Source: Rhizophagus irregularis
Taxonomy: Eukaryota > Glomeromycota > Glomeromycetes > Glomerales > Glomeraceae
Direction: 5' to 3'
Length of the DNA stretch: 64,000 nt
Assembly (NCBI RefSeq): GCF_026210795.1
Contig: NC_089448.1
Coordinates: 2,976,001-3,040,000 of the forward strand
A program made the position numbers and the translations under genes. The notes under the pieces are model-generated. The model was not told the DNA's origin and did not search any database. It was given only the letters and a program-made list of their open reading frames with translations. Below, one piece after another: positions 47,041 to 59,017 of this stretch. How positions within the stretch are numbered: position 1 is the stretch's first letter; the number at the start of each line of letters is the position of its first letter.

Positions 47041-48868
47041 AGGCCGAATCTTTGAGAAAGGAAAAAAAATAGATCGCGTTAAAAGGAGATTGTGTAACAA
47101 ATAAGATTAGTTTATCTGCAACTGTAAAATAATGTACAGCTTAAACTAGCCAATCGGATTTAATTGTAAACCACGTGATCACATGGGTGCGTTTTGAACG
47201 CTCAAATTTTAAACCCTTATTATATTTAGACTTTAAAAAAGTTTCTTACGCTTTTTTTAAAAAAAGTTTATAATTATTTCTTTTTTCGTTTTAGGTAAAT
47301 GTCAAAAAAAAAAATCATCCTACAATATACACAATATTAATATAAATAATGTATTGTAAATTTTTTTACATTAAAAAAAAAATTCTTAAAACATGAACAA
47401 CTAATAAGGAAATACGGAGATAAGGAAGATTTGTTCCACATAACATTATTAATTTTATCTAAATTGTATATTTTGAAATCACACAACTTAATCAGCTACT
47501 ATTCCTTTTGGATTCCGCCAAAGATCATGATAATGCAGGGCAAAAAGGATCCTAATGCAGGCCGGAATTTTTAAATCTCGATTGCCCTTTTTGGATTTTA
47601 ACAGCAAAGGATAATGATGTTCCATAAGTATCTAGGCGTCGAAAAAGAATTACAAGCTATTAAAAAGGGAACAATAGGATCGTCGAAATCATACTATATA
47701 TAATTCGATAGAATAACAAACCTGCAAGAAAACATAAAGAAAAGGACCAAAGGACCCATTTTTGTGCTGTTATTGTAAATATATTAACAGTTAATAATTT
47801 TTAAATCAGATTATAGAATTAATTAATTTTAATGGTACAATATATTGAAGCACGTCATACATAATTTTAAAATTTAACAAAAGAAAGTATTTTTTTTTTT
47901 TACTAGATCAAATTAATAATTTATTATTTATTTTAAAAATATATTACGTTCGGAAATTCCAACAAATGCATGTTGGCGTTTTTTCAAAGATTGGTTATCT
48001 GTCATCTTTTGTGGATTAAATGAAGTTTTTTATTTTTTATTTTTTTAAAAAAAAAAGTGGTCATCAAAGAAATGGCCAATAAGAACAAATTTAAATAATT
48101 TATTTTTATTTGTTTTCTTTCAAAAAAAAACACAATTAATATTTATTTTTATTTTATTAAAAGAAAAAAAAGAATTTTAGAAGCTATATCATCTATAATC
48201 AAAAACCTCTAAAAGTTCACTTTGAACAAATACGTTCTAATGCTACATATTGCTGTCGCACGAATCTGCATACAATCAACTATTGCACTAAATCCACTCA
48301 TTATTATTAATTTGGTCTAGATAGGGGGAAAGATGTAACTTCCAATATATTCAATGGATTCTTTATTCCGTTAGAAATTAAAATACGTCCTTTGAAACAA
48401 GCCTAAAAACAAAAGCCATCAACGTTTTATTTTAAGCATGGCGTAAATAAATATGTTAACATTCATTATTAATAGAGATTCACTTGTTGATTATGTACGT
48501 TACTCTTTTTGGTTGCACAAAATTTAATATTATAATATGTTGAATAGTTATGATATTAGAAGGACAAAAAAAGTCCTTTCTTTTCTGATAAGTATATAAC
48601 ATCCAATATAACCCTTTCTTAAGAGTTGAAGAAAAATTACAACAGTATTTGTTTCAGCGCTTATATCTGTTGAATTTTTTTTTTTCAAAAAATTTGATTT
48701 CGTGTTGCAAAAATAACGAAAAAACAATTTATTTTTTCCTTTACATAATCCTTTCGATAAAGAGAAGTCTTATATAGAATACTTTTCATAATAATCCCAA
48801 TTTACAATTATTTCTTTGATTGCTATCTAGTACCTTCCATAGTTTTTTTTTAAAATTAAAAAATTGTT
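47041..48868. other. Intergenic stretch inside the inverted duplication
   Basis: No gene or strong repeat. A CACGTGATCAC motif lies at about 47173-47183 and a short repeated GGCAAAAAGGATCC-like patch at about 47525-47600. Confidence 0.45.
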
Positions 48869-49223
48869 GTGACAAAAAGCACACATAACGAGATTTTCAT
48901 AATATTAACGAATCAATATTCTTCCACTATTCAAGATAATATTATTGCTGAATATTCATTTGAAACTATTTCACATCTTTCAAGCAATCCCGTCTGTTCG
49001 ACTCAAAATTACGTTCAATCAAGTGATCTACATATATTTTATCACCAGCAATCTGATGATAAAAAAATTTATACTTACAAATTCATTATTGATTTGTTCA
49101 ATAAAATTAATTATGGGATTGAAATTAATGATCTATGACAAGAGAATTTGAATTTCTCAAGAGAATGTAAAGAAAATTTGGAATTTTACTTAAAACAAGA
49201 TTTTTTTTGAATTATTATTTGGC
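48869..49223 (+). pseudogene. Relic of an unidentified Ser/Asn-rich gene
   Basis: An open frame of 89 codons with no ATG at its start (it begins GTG at 48869) ends with TGA at 49136-49138. The same frame then stays open to 49223 with equally gene-like residues (QENLNFSRECKENLEFYLKQ). I read it as a decayed gene with an in-frame stop. No family was recognised. Confidence 0.4.
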
Positions 49224-49233
49224 ATCAAACAAT

Positions 49234-49560
49234 ATGAATATTAATGGTAGTTACTATACCAATGGCTCAGATAGTTCTAGTGCGAACTTTGTTAATACTT
49301 CTCAACATGTGACAGATAATTATGATCAATCTCAACAAGACAAAATAAATTTCATTCTTAACTTCCTACAATTCGGTTTATAAAAATTTTATGACGTTCC
49401 GAATAGAAAAATTCGTTTTCTTCCGACCAATCATAATTTTCAATTTACTGGGAGTAGATCATCCGAATTTGTAAATTATTTGTTGTGCAAACAACGAGCA
49501 ACTAACCTCTCAAAATGTTATTACAGATTATACTCAAGCATGAATATTCACCACCCTTAG
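49234..49560 (+). pseudogene. Relic gene with in-frame stop, unidentified
   Basis: The ATG at 49234 opens a 109-codon frame interrupted by TAA at 49381-49383 (codon 50) and ending with TAG at 49558. Both halves look like protein (GSYYTNGSDSSSANF; KFYDVPNRKIRFLPTNHNF). The N-terminal half is Asn/Ser/Gln-rich like the neighbours, but the conserved IPGFKIIVIPT block is absent. It may belong with the relic just upstream. No function assigned. Confidence 0.4.
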
Positions 49561-49881
49561 AATAAATTCATATATTATTCATTTGAGAAATATTTTTATA
49601 TAATATAGATGTAATATTGTAATATGTTGTATTTATATTTTTATATTAGTATTTATCATTTTTTAAATAAATTTATTTTTACTTCAATACCACATTGTTC
49701 GCTATCGGAAATATCCATATTATAATAATTTTAGTCTGTATTATTTGTGATTTTTTAAAAAAAGACTTACTAACTTGCTCGCAAAAAGTTATTAATGACA
49801 ATAAATTAAACAGTATTAGCTTTATCATATATATATATATATCTATTTGTTTTATTTTTCTTGCAAAAAATTATTATGTAT

Positions 49882-51130
49882 GGTAAGTATGAAGGGATGG
49901 TAGTGCGCACTGCAGGGTTTACGATAGGGTGGTATCCGCCCAGTTGCGTGCTTGAACGGAATCTTACTTAGTTATTTTTTGCAAGAAAAACAATTTTTAT
50001 TTCTATTTTTATTTTCTTTACAAATAAACTTGCCATAAATTCATCAGGTTACGGAGGAATAGAAATGTTGTGAAGGATGTACGGTATCACTAAAGAATTT
50101 TAGATAAGTTTCAAAATTCTTCTCAATTAAATTGAAGATTTAAACTGAAAGACGTGAATATTGCGATTTGCAATCAGAAAAAAGTTGAACTCGTATCGCC
50201 CGCCCTCAATTTTTGCAATATTGAATATAAATTATATAAATTTAACTCGTAATTAGAGAAATAATAAAATGTTCCTTTTATATCGTGTATGATATTTCAA
50301 TAAACGGTTTGAGAATTATTTCGTTTATGAATGGAACGAATGTTACTAAAAAGGTGGATTTATTTCGTTGGAAGGGTAAATAATAATTTTTATTTAAATG
50401 ACATAACGGTTATACAATATAAAGAAATACAGGGTAAAAATAAAATAAATATAAAAAAAGAATAGAAAATAAAATAAAAGAAATAAAAAGGATTTAAGAA
50501 ATAAAACTACGCTTAACCAAAGTTGCATGTTATGTAATTATAAATCAGAAAATTTTATTGTTGAAATTGGTTGTTCGTAATATTTGAAGAAGAATAATTC
50601 AAAGAAGTGTTATCTTGTTGTTGAGAAGAAGTGGGTATGACGATAATTTTAAATCCAGGGATATCAAAACTAAGGATTTGAGATTGAGAAGGGTTAACAT
50701 TAGTCATGTTAAATGAACCAAATGAAGAAGGAATATTTTCAATAGGCTGCTGCGGCCCAACATATTGCGGAGCATACGAAGAGAAAACTGGAGCTGAGAT
50801 ATTTTCGTTAGAAGTGGGCTGTTGATCAGAGTAATTGATGTTTGTATAAAATGTTGGGAAATTATTATCAGAAGAGTTGACATTGACATTCACATCATTA
50901 TAGTTAATACTTGAAGAAGAATATCTCGGTTGAATAACAGTAGATTGCGAATTATTGAATTCAGTAAAATTGGGATTATTTTGATTATTTCGTAAAGTAT
51001 TTTAACTCATAATTGGATTTTTTTGGACGAAATTTAAGGATATATTTATTATAATGGAAATTTATAAAATAATTGAACAGATTTTTTTTTTTTGGTGGAA
51101 GAAATTTTGGACCATTTTGTAGTAGAAAGG
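49882..51130 (-). repeat. Inverted duplication, right arm
   Basis: Reverse-complement counterpart of 44640-45943. It holds gene copy 2 in the opposite direction. The spacer between arms is about 3.9 kb and contains the micro-exon array and two relic genes. Confidence 0.85.
50555..51010 (-). pseudogene. Asn/Gln/Ser-rich small protein, copy 2, stop at codon 3
   Basis: The ATG at 51010-51008 is followed by AGT and then TAA, where copies 1 and 3 have CAA (Gln). The rest of the frame is open for 148 more codons to 50555 and nearly matches copy 1 (SQILSFDIPGFKIIVIPT kept). A shorter protein could start at the ATG at 50893, keeping the conserved end. Otherwise this copy is newly inactivated by one C-to-T change. 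TCACGTGA lies upstream at 51255-51262. Confidence 0.75.
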
Positions 51131-53009
51131 AAAAATACAGTACTCAACGTGCGCAAATTATACAATTCGACTTTATCTATAACCAATACTTGGTTAGATG
51201 TAACAGAGATTCTAAACAAACAAATTCTAACCAAAATAAGTTGTTGACTATATTTCACGTGATAAATATATGTCTCCTTATTCCTTAATTTATCAGGTTT
51301 TAGGCAAACAGTAACACAATCAAAATAAGAAAGCGCCAAAATACGTACAAAAAATGAAAATCCCCATCCGGAGATCCGTTTCTTGCAGCATAAAAGCCAT
51401 AAAAGCTGGTCTTATCGCAGGACTCGGCAAAGCTGGTTTCCAGATATACATACTATTTTTATATTACTATCCCCCAATTTGAACTTTTTTTTGATTTTTG
51501 TTATCTGTTATCTTGAAATATTTGATCGCACAATGTATTGAATCATTTTTATATCGGCGGATTTGATTACATGTTAATTTTTTGATATTTTTGTTACACA
51601 AAGCATTACATAAGGCGTAATAAAATACATTAAAAAAATTTTTATTTTGGTTTTAATAAATATGATTCTGATAATATTGATAATATCCGTCATGGGATCT
51701 CACTTTGCACAATAATTTCTGGAATTTTTTTTGGTAAAATTGAAAGTATATATGTTTTACAATCAGTTTATTTGAGTGTAAAGTTCCTATAATGTGTAAC
51801 AATAAAATAAATGTGAATTAGTTATATGACTTGAAAAATATAAAAAATTGACAATTTTATAAAAATTATCATAAAAAAAATTTTTTAAACAATATTCATT
51901 GAGTTTTAAAATACTTTTAAAATATTCATAGCCTATTGTGACTATATAAATTTTCTATTTTACATTTTGTTTTATTAAAGCATGCTTACTTTCTAATAAT
52001 ACACCCTAAAATTACTATGCAGGTAAGATAAGGAATGGGTTTTACTTTATTTAAGTTTCGATTTTTTACTCATTAGTCAAATGATAGTCTATCGGGTGAT
52101 TTTGGTATTACAAACACAATTTTGGACAACGGAAATTATGAAAATCTTTCAGATTTAGCATTTAACGAAAAGTAATCAAATCCGCCGATATGCAATCAAA
52201 TTATAATTGCATTTATTTAATAGCTATTCATTTGTTTAAATTCACAGTATTACTATTGAGAAAATAATAAGCCTAAATATAAATTTAATTTACAAAATTA
52301 AAGAGGTTTACTTTTCTTAAAAAAAAAATCATCAGATTTGAAGTAGTTTACTTGCTGAAAAAAGATTTAAAGAGAATTTCCCCTAAAATTGAACTTACCA
52401 AAGAAAGCTAGATTTAGGTTTCCTTTAAGCAGAATTAAAAAGAAGGTCTTTCAAAGACTACTAATTCAATAAAACGAAAACAAATATTTGTTTAAAAAAA
52501 TTAATTAAAAATATTAATTTTCCTCTTTAAAAAGAAACAGTAATTCAATAAGTCATTTCCTATATGTAAGAAAAAAAAAATAATGATTAAATATATTTAA
52601 ATTAATTAATTTTCATAGAAGTTTAAAATTGCGTTATGGAAATCTTCTGTAGAACGTATCACAGAAGAATCAAACAATTTTCGACAATAATAATTATCCT
52701 ATATGTGAACCATAAAAAGCATAGATCGTTGAATCTTTCAGTTAGGGTTCCACGTATGATTCCTACACAAGTAGTATCATTCATTCAAGAAATAGGTATT
52801 TAGGTTATACTGTATAAAGTAATTGGTGATTTATTAATTAAATTTCAATTTTACTAATTTGCAAAGTTAAAAATAACATTTTCCTTGTTACTGTAATAAT
52901 AAAAATTAAAAATCAATTCACTAATTTGACATAAAAAATCATAAAAGGCATATCATTTATAAAGCATGTTCCCTTTCTCTTCCTTGATTTTAGCATTTAC
53001 GCAAGATGA
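51131..53009. other. A+T-rich intergenic region
   Basis: No gene found. One TCACGTGA palindrome at 51255-51262 lies upstream of copy 2. The remainder is low-complexity A/T sequence. Confidence 0.45.
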
Positions 53010-53850
53010 TCAATGTTGATAATTAATCGACATGAAAAAAGTAAAAAAACCTCTTATGGCACCATCTCTACAATACCTAATAAATTCACTCACATACCAA
53101 TCATCATTACTTCTTTTAATACTACCATAATTCAAAGTATTAATCATATTTATATGACATCTAATACCCAAATATAAAGTATGGTGATCATGACTTTCAT
53201 ACAAATGTACCTTCCAAAATTCAGATTTATAACAACATAGACTCTCCCAATTGGTACTGGGTTACTAGTTGTTTTACAAGGCTACCTTATAAAGAGTGAA
53301 AGCCATTTGAAATAAGATTACTATTTAAAAGACCATCACTAATGAAAATTCTTGAACATCATTAGAGTGGAAAATACATTGACTATTTTGATCTCTATGT
53401 TGGTTGTTAAGATTGAAAGTAACGAAATGACTAATATTATAACCACCAATAATTTCAACAGTATTTGAAATTTGTTTTATATACTGTATGTTTTATTACT
53501 AGTGCTAGCCGCATCCAAATTAACGGTTTCTTCAATGGAATATTTAGAAATGATTAAAATTTTATTCAAGTACACAGCAACATAACGTACTTTTGAGCTT
53601 GAAATGTCTCGGAAATCAGTTTGTCTGCGTTAATACTACCAAAGGTATTTTTTTTCGCATTCTTTATGATTATTTTGAGATGCCCAATGGCCGCGTATCC
53701 ACTAATATCAATTGGGAAAGAGAAGAAATCTTTAGCCACATTAAGGAGCTCCTTATCTATTAAGATATATTGTGAATTCATCAATATGGATATAATGAGG
53801 AACCTCTAGTTGTGAAATCTTTTTGGCAGTTCCCCTTTCAGTGAGTATTT
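53010..53850 (-). pseudogene. Degraded coding region, unidentified
   Basis: On the minus strand several open pieces in changing frames look like one decayed protein: about 53850-53770 (TAKKISQLEVPHYIHIDEF), 53784-53566 (LLNVAKDFFSFPIDISGYA), about 53465-53330 (VEIIGGYNISHFVTFN, QNSQCIFHSNDVQEF) and about 53220-53010 (HTLYLGIRCHINMINTL). The pieces have normal amino-acid composition and are not low-complexity. No domain was identified with confidence. Some gaps could be introns, but no clean GT-AG pairs join them all. Confidence 0.35.
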
Positions 53851-55269
53851 CATTAAAGTACCTATATGATATTAATTATTGAAAATAGATTTTTACTAAA
53901 TTTTCTTGCTTTTTAAACATGTTTTATCGAAAAAGAGTTGTTGAAAAGTACTGTTGAAAAGAAAGTTAGTGATACAAATTTATTAATTATTTTATTATTT
54001 AAATTTTTTATCAGAATATCATATGTTGTTTAACCTCCTTCCCCTTAAATTCCTATTTGTCTAATAATCAAATTAAAAATTTGAGTATAATATGTATAAA
54101 AATAAATAAAATGATAACAATAACTTAAAAATTTTAACTAATGCAAGAAAAAAATTTTAACTGATGCAAAAATACGCCATTGATTACACTATCCAATATT
54201 GTAAGTGAATGTACTTTTTAAAAATGATGGTCGATTGGGAGAATAATAATTAACTTTTTTTTGATAATATAGTTATGTCGGTTATGTCATAACAAGGGGA
54301 AGAAACAATATAATTTTAGTATAAAAGTAACTTACAAATACTGACTAAATCAGTTCTCTTTTTACAACTTAAAAAAAAAACTAAAAAATAATGAATAAGC
54401 GGAATCTAAAACAAATTGTCAACTCTTTTAATTTAAAAGGACAAAAGTAGGGAAACTCGCCATTAGAAGCAATATGTGTAAGTAAACATTAACAAGCTAC
54501 AACTGATATATTAAAAACGAAAATATAGTAAAAATCAAAGTTCCGACAAAAAAGATCCCTATCCACTGACGCAAGATTATTACAACGGATATCAACAACA
54601 TGAATTTTATCCTTCAAGTTCACACCGTTCGTGAGAGCAACATCAACAGCAGCAACATCAACGTCATCTCGTTTGTAATTGATTCCATTTTTAGTTCCTA
54701 CGACTCTTTCGTTCAATGGAATACCAGAGAATTTAATGATACAACAACGCAAAATTGCCGTAATGGTCATAATACTTTATTCTTATTCAGGACTAACAAT
54801 GCAGTATCAATATGGATTTCCTAAATGGTAAGATAAATTTCGTTAATGTTTTTTTGGGTCTGCTAACCATGTTTTAATTATTTTATTTTCGGCTTTTTTT
54901 GTTAAAGGGCTTATCACCAGACAGGAATTCCGGACATTTAGAGTTCGATTTGCCGTATTTAATAACAAGTTATCGGCTAATGGCGCAATCGGCTAATGAC
55001 GCAACCAACTTTGAGTTTTTTTGAAGCAATAATAATATTATCTTTTAATATAATTTTCAGAAATAAAAAAAAACGATCTGTTAAATTTACTATGTAAAAT
55101 CATTTAAATTTTTTTTTAAAAAAAATAATACAATTTTTTTTTTCGTTAAAAAAAATTTAAAATTGACAAAATTGCTTGAGAATTATATTAATAAAATTAT
55201 TAAATATTTATTATTTCAATTTATTATATTATATTTTGCTTTTTTTCTAAAAAAAAGAAAAAAAAAATG
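53851..55269. other. Mostly non-coding stretch
   Basis: Apart from the weak relic at 54520-54835, nothing is supported. The phrase ATCGGCTAATG(G/A)CGCAA occurs twice in tandem at about 54973-55005. Confidence 0.4.
54520..54835 (+). pseudogene. Possible relic of a Gln/His-rich protein gene
   Basis: In one plus-strand frame about 54555-54690 reads PLTQDYYNGYQQHEF, then Ser/His and EQHQQQQHQRH, broken by TGA at about 54635 and further stops. A second frame to 54835 includes QYQYGFPKW. This recalls Gln-rich tails of fungal transcription factors, but no DNA-binding domain is visible nearby. Confidence 0.25.
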
Positions 55270-55324
55270 ATATGAAACAACCATTATACACGCCATACAA
55301 ACACTCTCGACATATTTTGAAGGG

Positions 55325-55625
55325 TTACATACCTTTTCTTGATATGGATGTTCATTAGTTCCACATACCGAACAAGGGCCTTTTACGCCACATTTATAAC
55401 AAAGCTCGCCCTTATAATTGGGTTAATGGCTCGCTACGTACACAAAAAATAATAAAGATGTTAGTTTTAGTTAGTAGTAAATATTCGAGATAACTGAACA
55501 TACCCATCATGTTCTATCACATATCCATTGCAGTGCTGCGCAACAGAAGTACTTTTGGAGATGCTTTTACAATGGTGGCAAAAATGATGTTTTTTTTTTG
55601 AACCAACTTTTGGCTTTTTTTTTTA
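55325..55625 (-). pseudogene. Zinc-ribbon protein gene fragment
   Basis: Minus-strand exon A, about 55625-55504, encodes a basic stretch then HHFCHHCKSISKSTS and AQHCNGYVIEHDG. A GTATGT donor at 55503 and a TACGTAG acceptor ending at 55434 would remove 70 bp. Exon B, 55433-55333, encodes NYKGELCYKCG, then GPCSVCGTNEHPYQEK, and ends at another GTATGT donor. The CxxC pairs suggest one or two zinc ribbons. A TAA at 55425-55423 interrupts the start of exon B, so the gene is probably broken; no start codon or last exon was found. Identity unknown. Confidence 0.45.
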
Positions 55626-55982
55626 CGTTTATAAATACAATAAAATATGTTAAATTTACTTGTGACCTTACATCATTCTACATCATTATAAATCAATCGG
55701 CAATCACTTAAATAAGGAGATGATTTTTTATTATTATTTTACTTACATATATCAATATTAATAAATATTGATTGATTTAAAGACATAAACCCCTATTTTT
55801 ATTTTAATTTATTTTATTTTTATTAAAACCAATGAACTTACTTCATTTCATATCGCTATTTACAAAGATTGTTTGATTTAAACCATTAAATTTTTGATAA
55901 ATCGGACGTAAACTCTTCAATTTTTTACTAAACTTTTTAATAATTTTTAACACATTGATACAAAATTAATATATACAAAATA

Positions 55983-57297
55983 ATGGATAGCAAATTAGAA
56001 ATATTCAGTGAATCTGAAGATTCTGATGAACCTACGTTAGACTTGGATTTCGACATGTTGAAACAGTTAGCTTCTAGTCGTTTAGATAGACATTGTGTTA
56101 AAACTTGCAGATTAACAAGAGGGTTTAATAATGAAATTCATTTGTTACAATTTGATAATGGACCAGATTGCATTGCCAGACTTCCGCGTGATTCAACTCA
56201 TCCTGTAGCAAAATTAGCTTGTGAAGTCGCAACTATGAAGTATATCGCTCAAAATACAAAAATCAAAGTGCCGGAAGTATATGATTGGGATTGTACTACA
56301 CATAATATTATAAAATCTCCATACATCTTTATGGAACGTTTATCTGGTCAACATTTATATCGAATTTGGGATGATTTGTCGATTGAAAATAAAAAGTGTG
56401 TTTTAAACCAAATAATCAATATATTATTTGAGATATGGACCAAATGTCAATTTAATGAAATTGGTTGTCTTTATATAAATAATGATCAATCCGAACCCAT
56501 ACGAGAAAAATCATCATATTTATTAAGGTTTGTTTGATTTTGTATTTAACATCTTTAAAGGTTATTCAATGGTTCTAATAAACTTCTCATTTAGCCGTGT
56601 TTTAACTCCATATATGTCTTTCCAAGTTGGGCCCATTGTGAGTCCCTTATGTTATATTGAAGGAAGAGACATTATCCCTAGTTTTACTGGTCCTTTTAAA
56701 AGTTCACGAGAATGGTTTGATGCTTTAATTCAAAAGGAAAAGAGTTTCTTTGAAACTCATGGTGTACAAAATCTTAATAATGAAATGAATACAATTTTAG
56801 CTGATGCAGAAGAGAGAACAAAAAAACTAGTAAAGCAATTGGCTTTACTTCAATCCAAGTTATCAGAGAATAATCCTTTTGAATCAATAGATTTACTTCC
56901 TTTCACTCTCATTCATAATGATTTTGATGCGCAAAATATACTTGTTGAACGTTCTTCTGTTGATAACGATATTAAAATTATAGGTATTATCGATTGGGAA
57001 TTTTCACATACTGGAACTTTATGGGAATTATGTGATTATCCAATTTGGATTCAAGAAATAGAATATGAACCTTTTGAATTTATTAGTGATAAGGAGTTGC
57101 AAAGAAATCAAGAAAATCAAGGTTTGAGAGTTCATTTTCGTAATGAAGTTATAAAAATATTTGGAGAAAAAGGTGGTCAATTATTGGATATGAAAGAAAA
57201 TGATAGGAGGATTGAAAGATTAGAAACTATGTTTTTAGTTGTTCATAAATTTTCGATGTTAGAAAGTTTTCTAAAATGTTTTATCGATCACTATTAG
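55983..57297 (+). CDS. APH-fold phosphotransferase family protein
   Basis: Exons 55983-56527 and 56595-57297 are joined by a 67-bp intron (GTTTGT to CATTTAG, phase 2) into 415 residues. The fold is that of the aminoglycoside phosphotransferase/kinase-like family (APH). The N-lobe has GFNNEIHLLQFDNG and CIARLPRD; EVATMKYI follows and the hinge is SPYIFMERLSG. The C-lobe has the catalytic loop HNDFDAQN (H289 to N296, D291 the likely base) and IIDWEFSH (D315, metal binding). In fungi this family is large and often resembles mitochondrial AIM9-type proteins; few have known substrates, and antibiotic resistance should not be assumed. The N-terminus (SESEDSDE) is acidic, with no clear targeting signal. 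The gene looks intact. Confidence 0.88.
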
Positions 57298-58579
57298 GTA
57301 GATTTGATAAAACGATCATTATTATTTTTTTTTTTACAAATATAAAGGTGATATAATTCTATACATGATTTTTTTTATAAAATTAAATACAGTTCATATA
57401 TTTAATATTATCCTGATATCAAATATGCAAATAAATTTTGATTAATAAGTAATGAATATTTTATAAATTATACCGGGCAAATAAATTTTAGATTCTCGTA
57501 ACGTAAAATTTAAAGATTTCACAGAAGAGCAGCTTTTATATTTAAAAAAAAATTTTTTTTTTTTAAAACAAAATCACTATCCCAGAATTAACTCATAAAT
57601 CGTACCATGTTTAACAGCAATGCGGTGGATTGGAATCCCGATAAGAATTGAAATAAAAAACTTAAAGAAATTGAAAAAAGATTTATGGGTTATTAAATTG
57701 TAAAATATATGTAACGCTTTAAATTACGATTCCGTTGTTATTCAGAAGCGCAGTAAAGTGCAACATGGTTTTTTTTTTAAAAAAAAAATTCAATAAAATT
57801 AATAGTTAAAATTTAAATTGTGAGAATTTTGTTGAAATCTATTATATTTAACTGGAGAAGGATTAACAGTAATTCAATTTAAGAAAATTTAAACGCTAAA
57901 CAAAAAATATTTGCTAGAACGAATTAAAGAAATATCAAGAAGCAAATGTTTTTTCAAACGTCTTTACACGAGTAGTACGACTAGAAACATTTAAGATTTA
58001 TTCATCCTAAATTATATATTTGTACTAGTCGCGATTGTCTGGCTGATACTAATAATATTTTATTAAATATTGTAAAAAAAATTTTTTTTTATAGTGCTAT
58101 TGAAGTTATTAAAGTTAGTAAAATAATAAATTTTCGATTGGTGCATATTATAAATATTGCAGGGGGCATCGATCAAAGCAGGGGATTAATGAGTGACAAT
58201 TAGCTCACCTTGTCTATCATGTGATATACACGACTACACGTGATCTCATCAAGATCAGTTAATCACATGACAAATGACAAACCGCAGTAATTCTCAAAAT
58301 AATAAATTCCAAAATGTGCCATATAAATTTATAAAATAAGAAGAGATATAGCATTAATTTATGCCATATGTGATTAAAATTATTTGGGTCAAGGTTTATT
58401 TCGTTTGAAAGGATAAATATAATTTTTATTTAAAATGACATAACAGTTATACAATATAAAGAAATACAATGTAAATAAAAGATACTGATAAAGCTAATAA
58501 AAAATAAAAGTAATAAAAGAAATAAAAAGGATTAAGAAATAAAAGTTGGTTATATGCTATGTAATTATAATTCAGAAAT
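57298..58579. other. Intergenic region
   Basis: No gene. The last 190 bp (about 58390-58579) resemble the 3' flank of the other two Asn/Gln-rich copies. A short inverted pair, TTGTCTATCATGTGAT and ATCACATGACAA, lies at about 58212 and 58263. Confidence 0.5.
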
Positions 58580-59017
58580 TTATCGTTGAAATTGAGTAAA
58601 TTGCGTATTTGTGATATCTGAAGAAGGATAATTCAAATGAGTATTATTCTGTTGAGAAAAAGTAGGTATGACGATAATTTTGAATCCTGGGATGTCAAAA
58701 CTAAGGATTTCAGATTGAGTTGGGTTAATACTAGCCATGTTAAATGAATTAAGTGGAGAAGTGTTCACAATAGGTTGCTGCGGACCAACATAGTACTGCG
58801 GGACAATCGGAGCGTTATTTTCATTAGAAATGGGTTGTTGACCAGAAAAATTGTTGTTTGTATGAAATGTTGGGAAAATATTATCGGAAGGGTTGACGTT
58901 CATATTATTATTATTATTTGAAGAAGAATGTTCCGGTTGAATAACAGTAGATTGCAAATTACTGAATTCAGTAAAAGTGAGATTATTTTGATTATTTTGT
59001 AAAGTATTTTGATTCAT
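58580..59017 (-). CDS. Asn/Gln/Ser-rich small protein, copy 3
   Basis: An intact 145-codon gene starting MNQNTLQNNQN. It shares the layout and the block SEILSFDIPGFKIIVIPT with copy 1 but differs through much of the variable region, so it is the older paralogue. Its 3' flank matches the duplicated arms for about 190 bp. Upstream, CCAAAATTTTCTTCCACCC (minus sense, about 59099-59081) is shared with copy 2, and TCACGTGA occurs at 59309-59316 and 59350-59357. No known domain; function unknown. Confidence 0.8.
   Translation of the reverse strand: MNQNTLQNNQNNLTFTEFSNLQSTVIQPEHSSSNNNNNMNVNPSDNIFPTFHTNNNFSGQQPISNENNAPIVPQYYVGPQQPIVNTSPLNSFNMASINPTQSEILSFDIPGFKIIVIPTFSQQNNTHLNYPSSDITNTQFTQFQR

Noticed and set aside
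46852-47055. Basic 67-codon frame
   Set aside because: Lies in the splice-signal array on the opposite strand; explained by purine-rich repeat units.
55983-57297. Antibiotic-resistance aminoglycoside kinase
   Set aside because: Only the APH fold is shown; fungal members of this family are numerous and not resistance genes, and nothing suggests transfer from bacteria.
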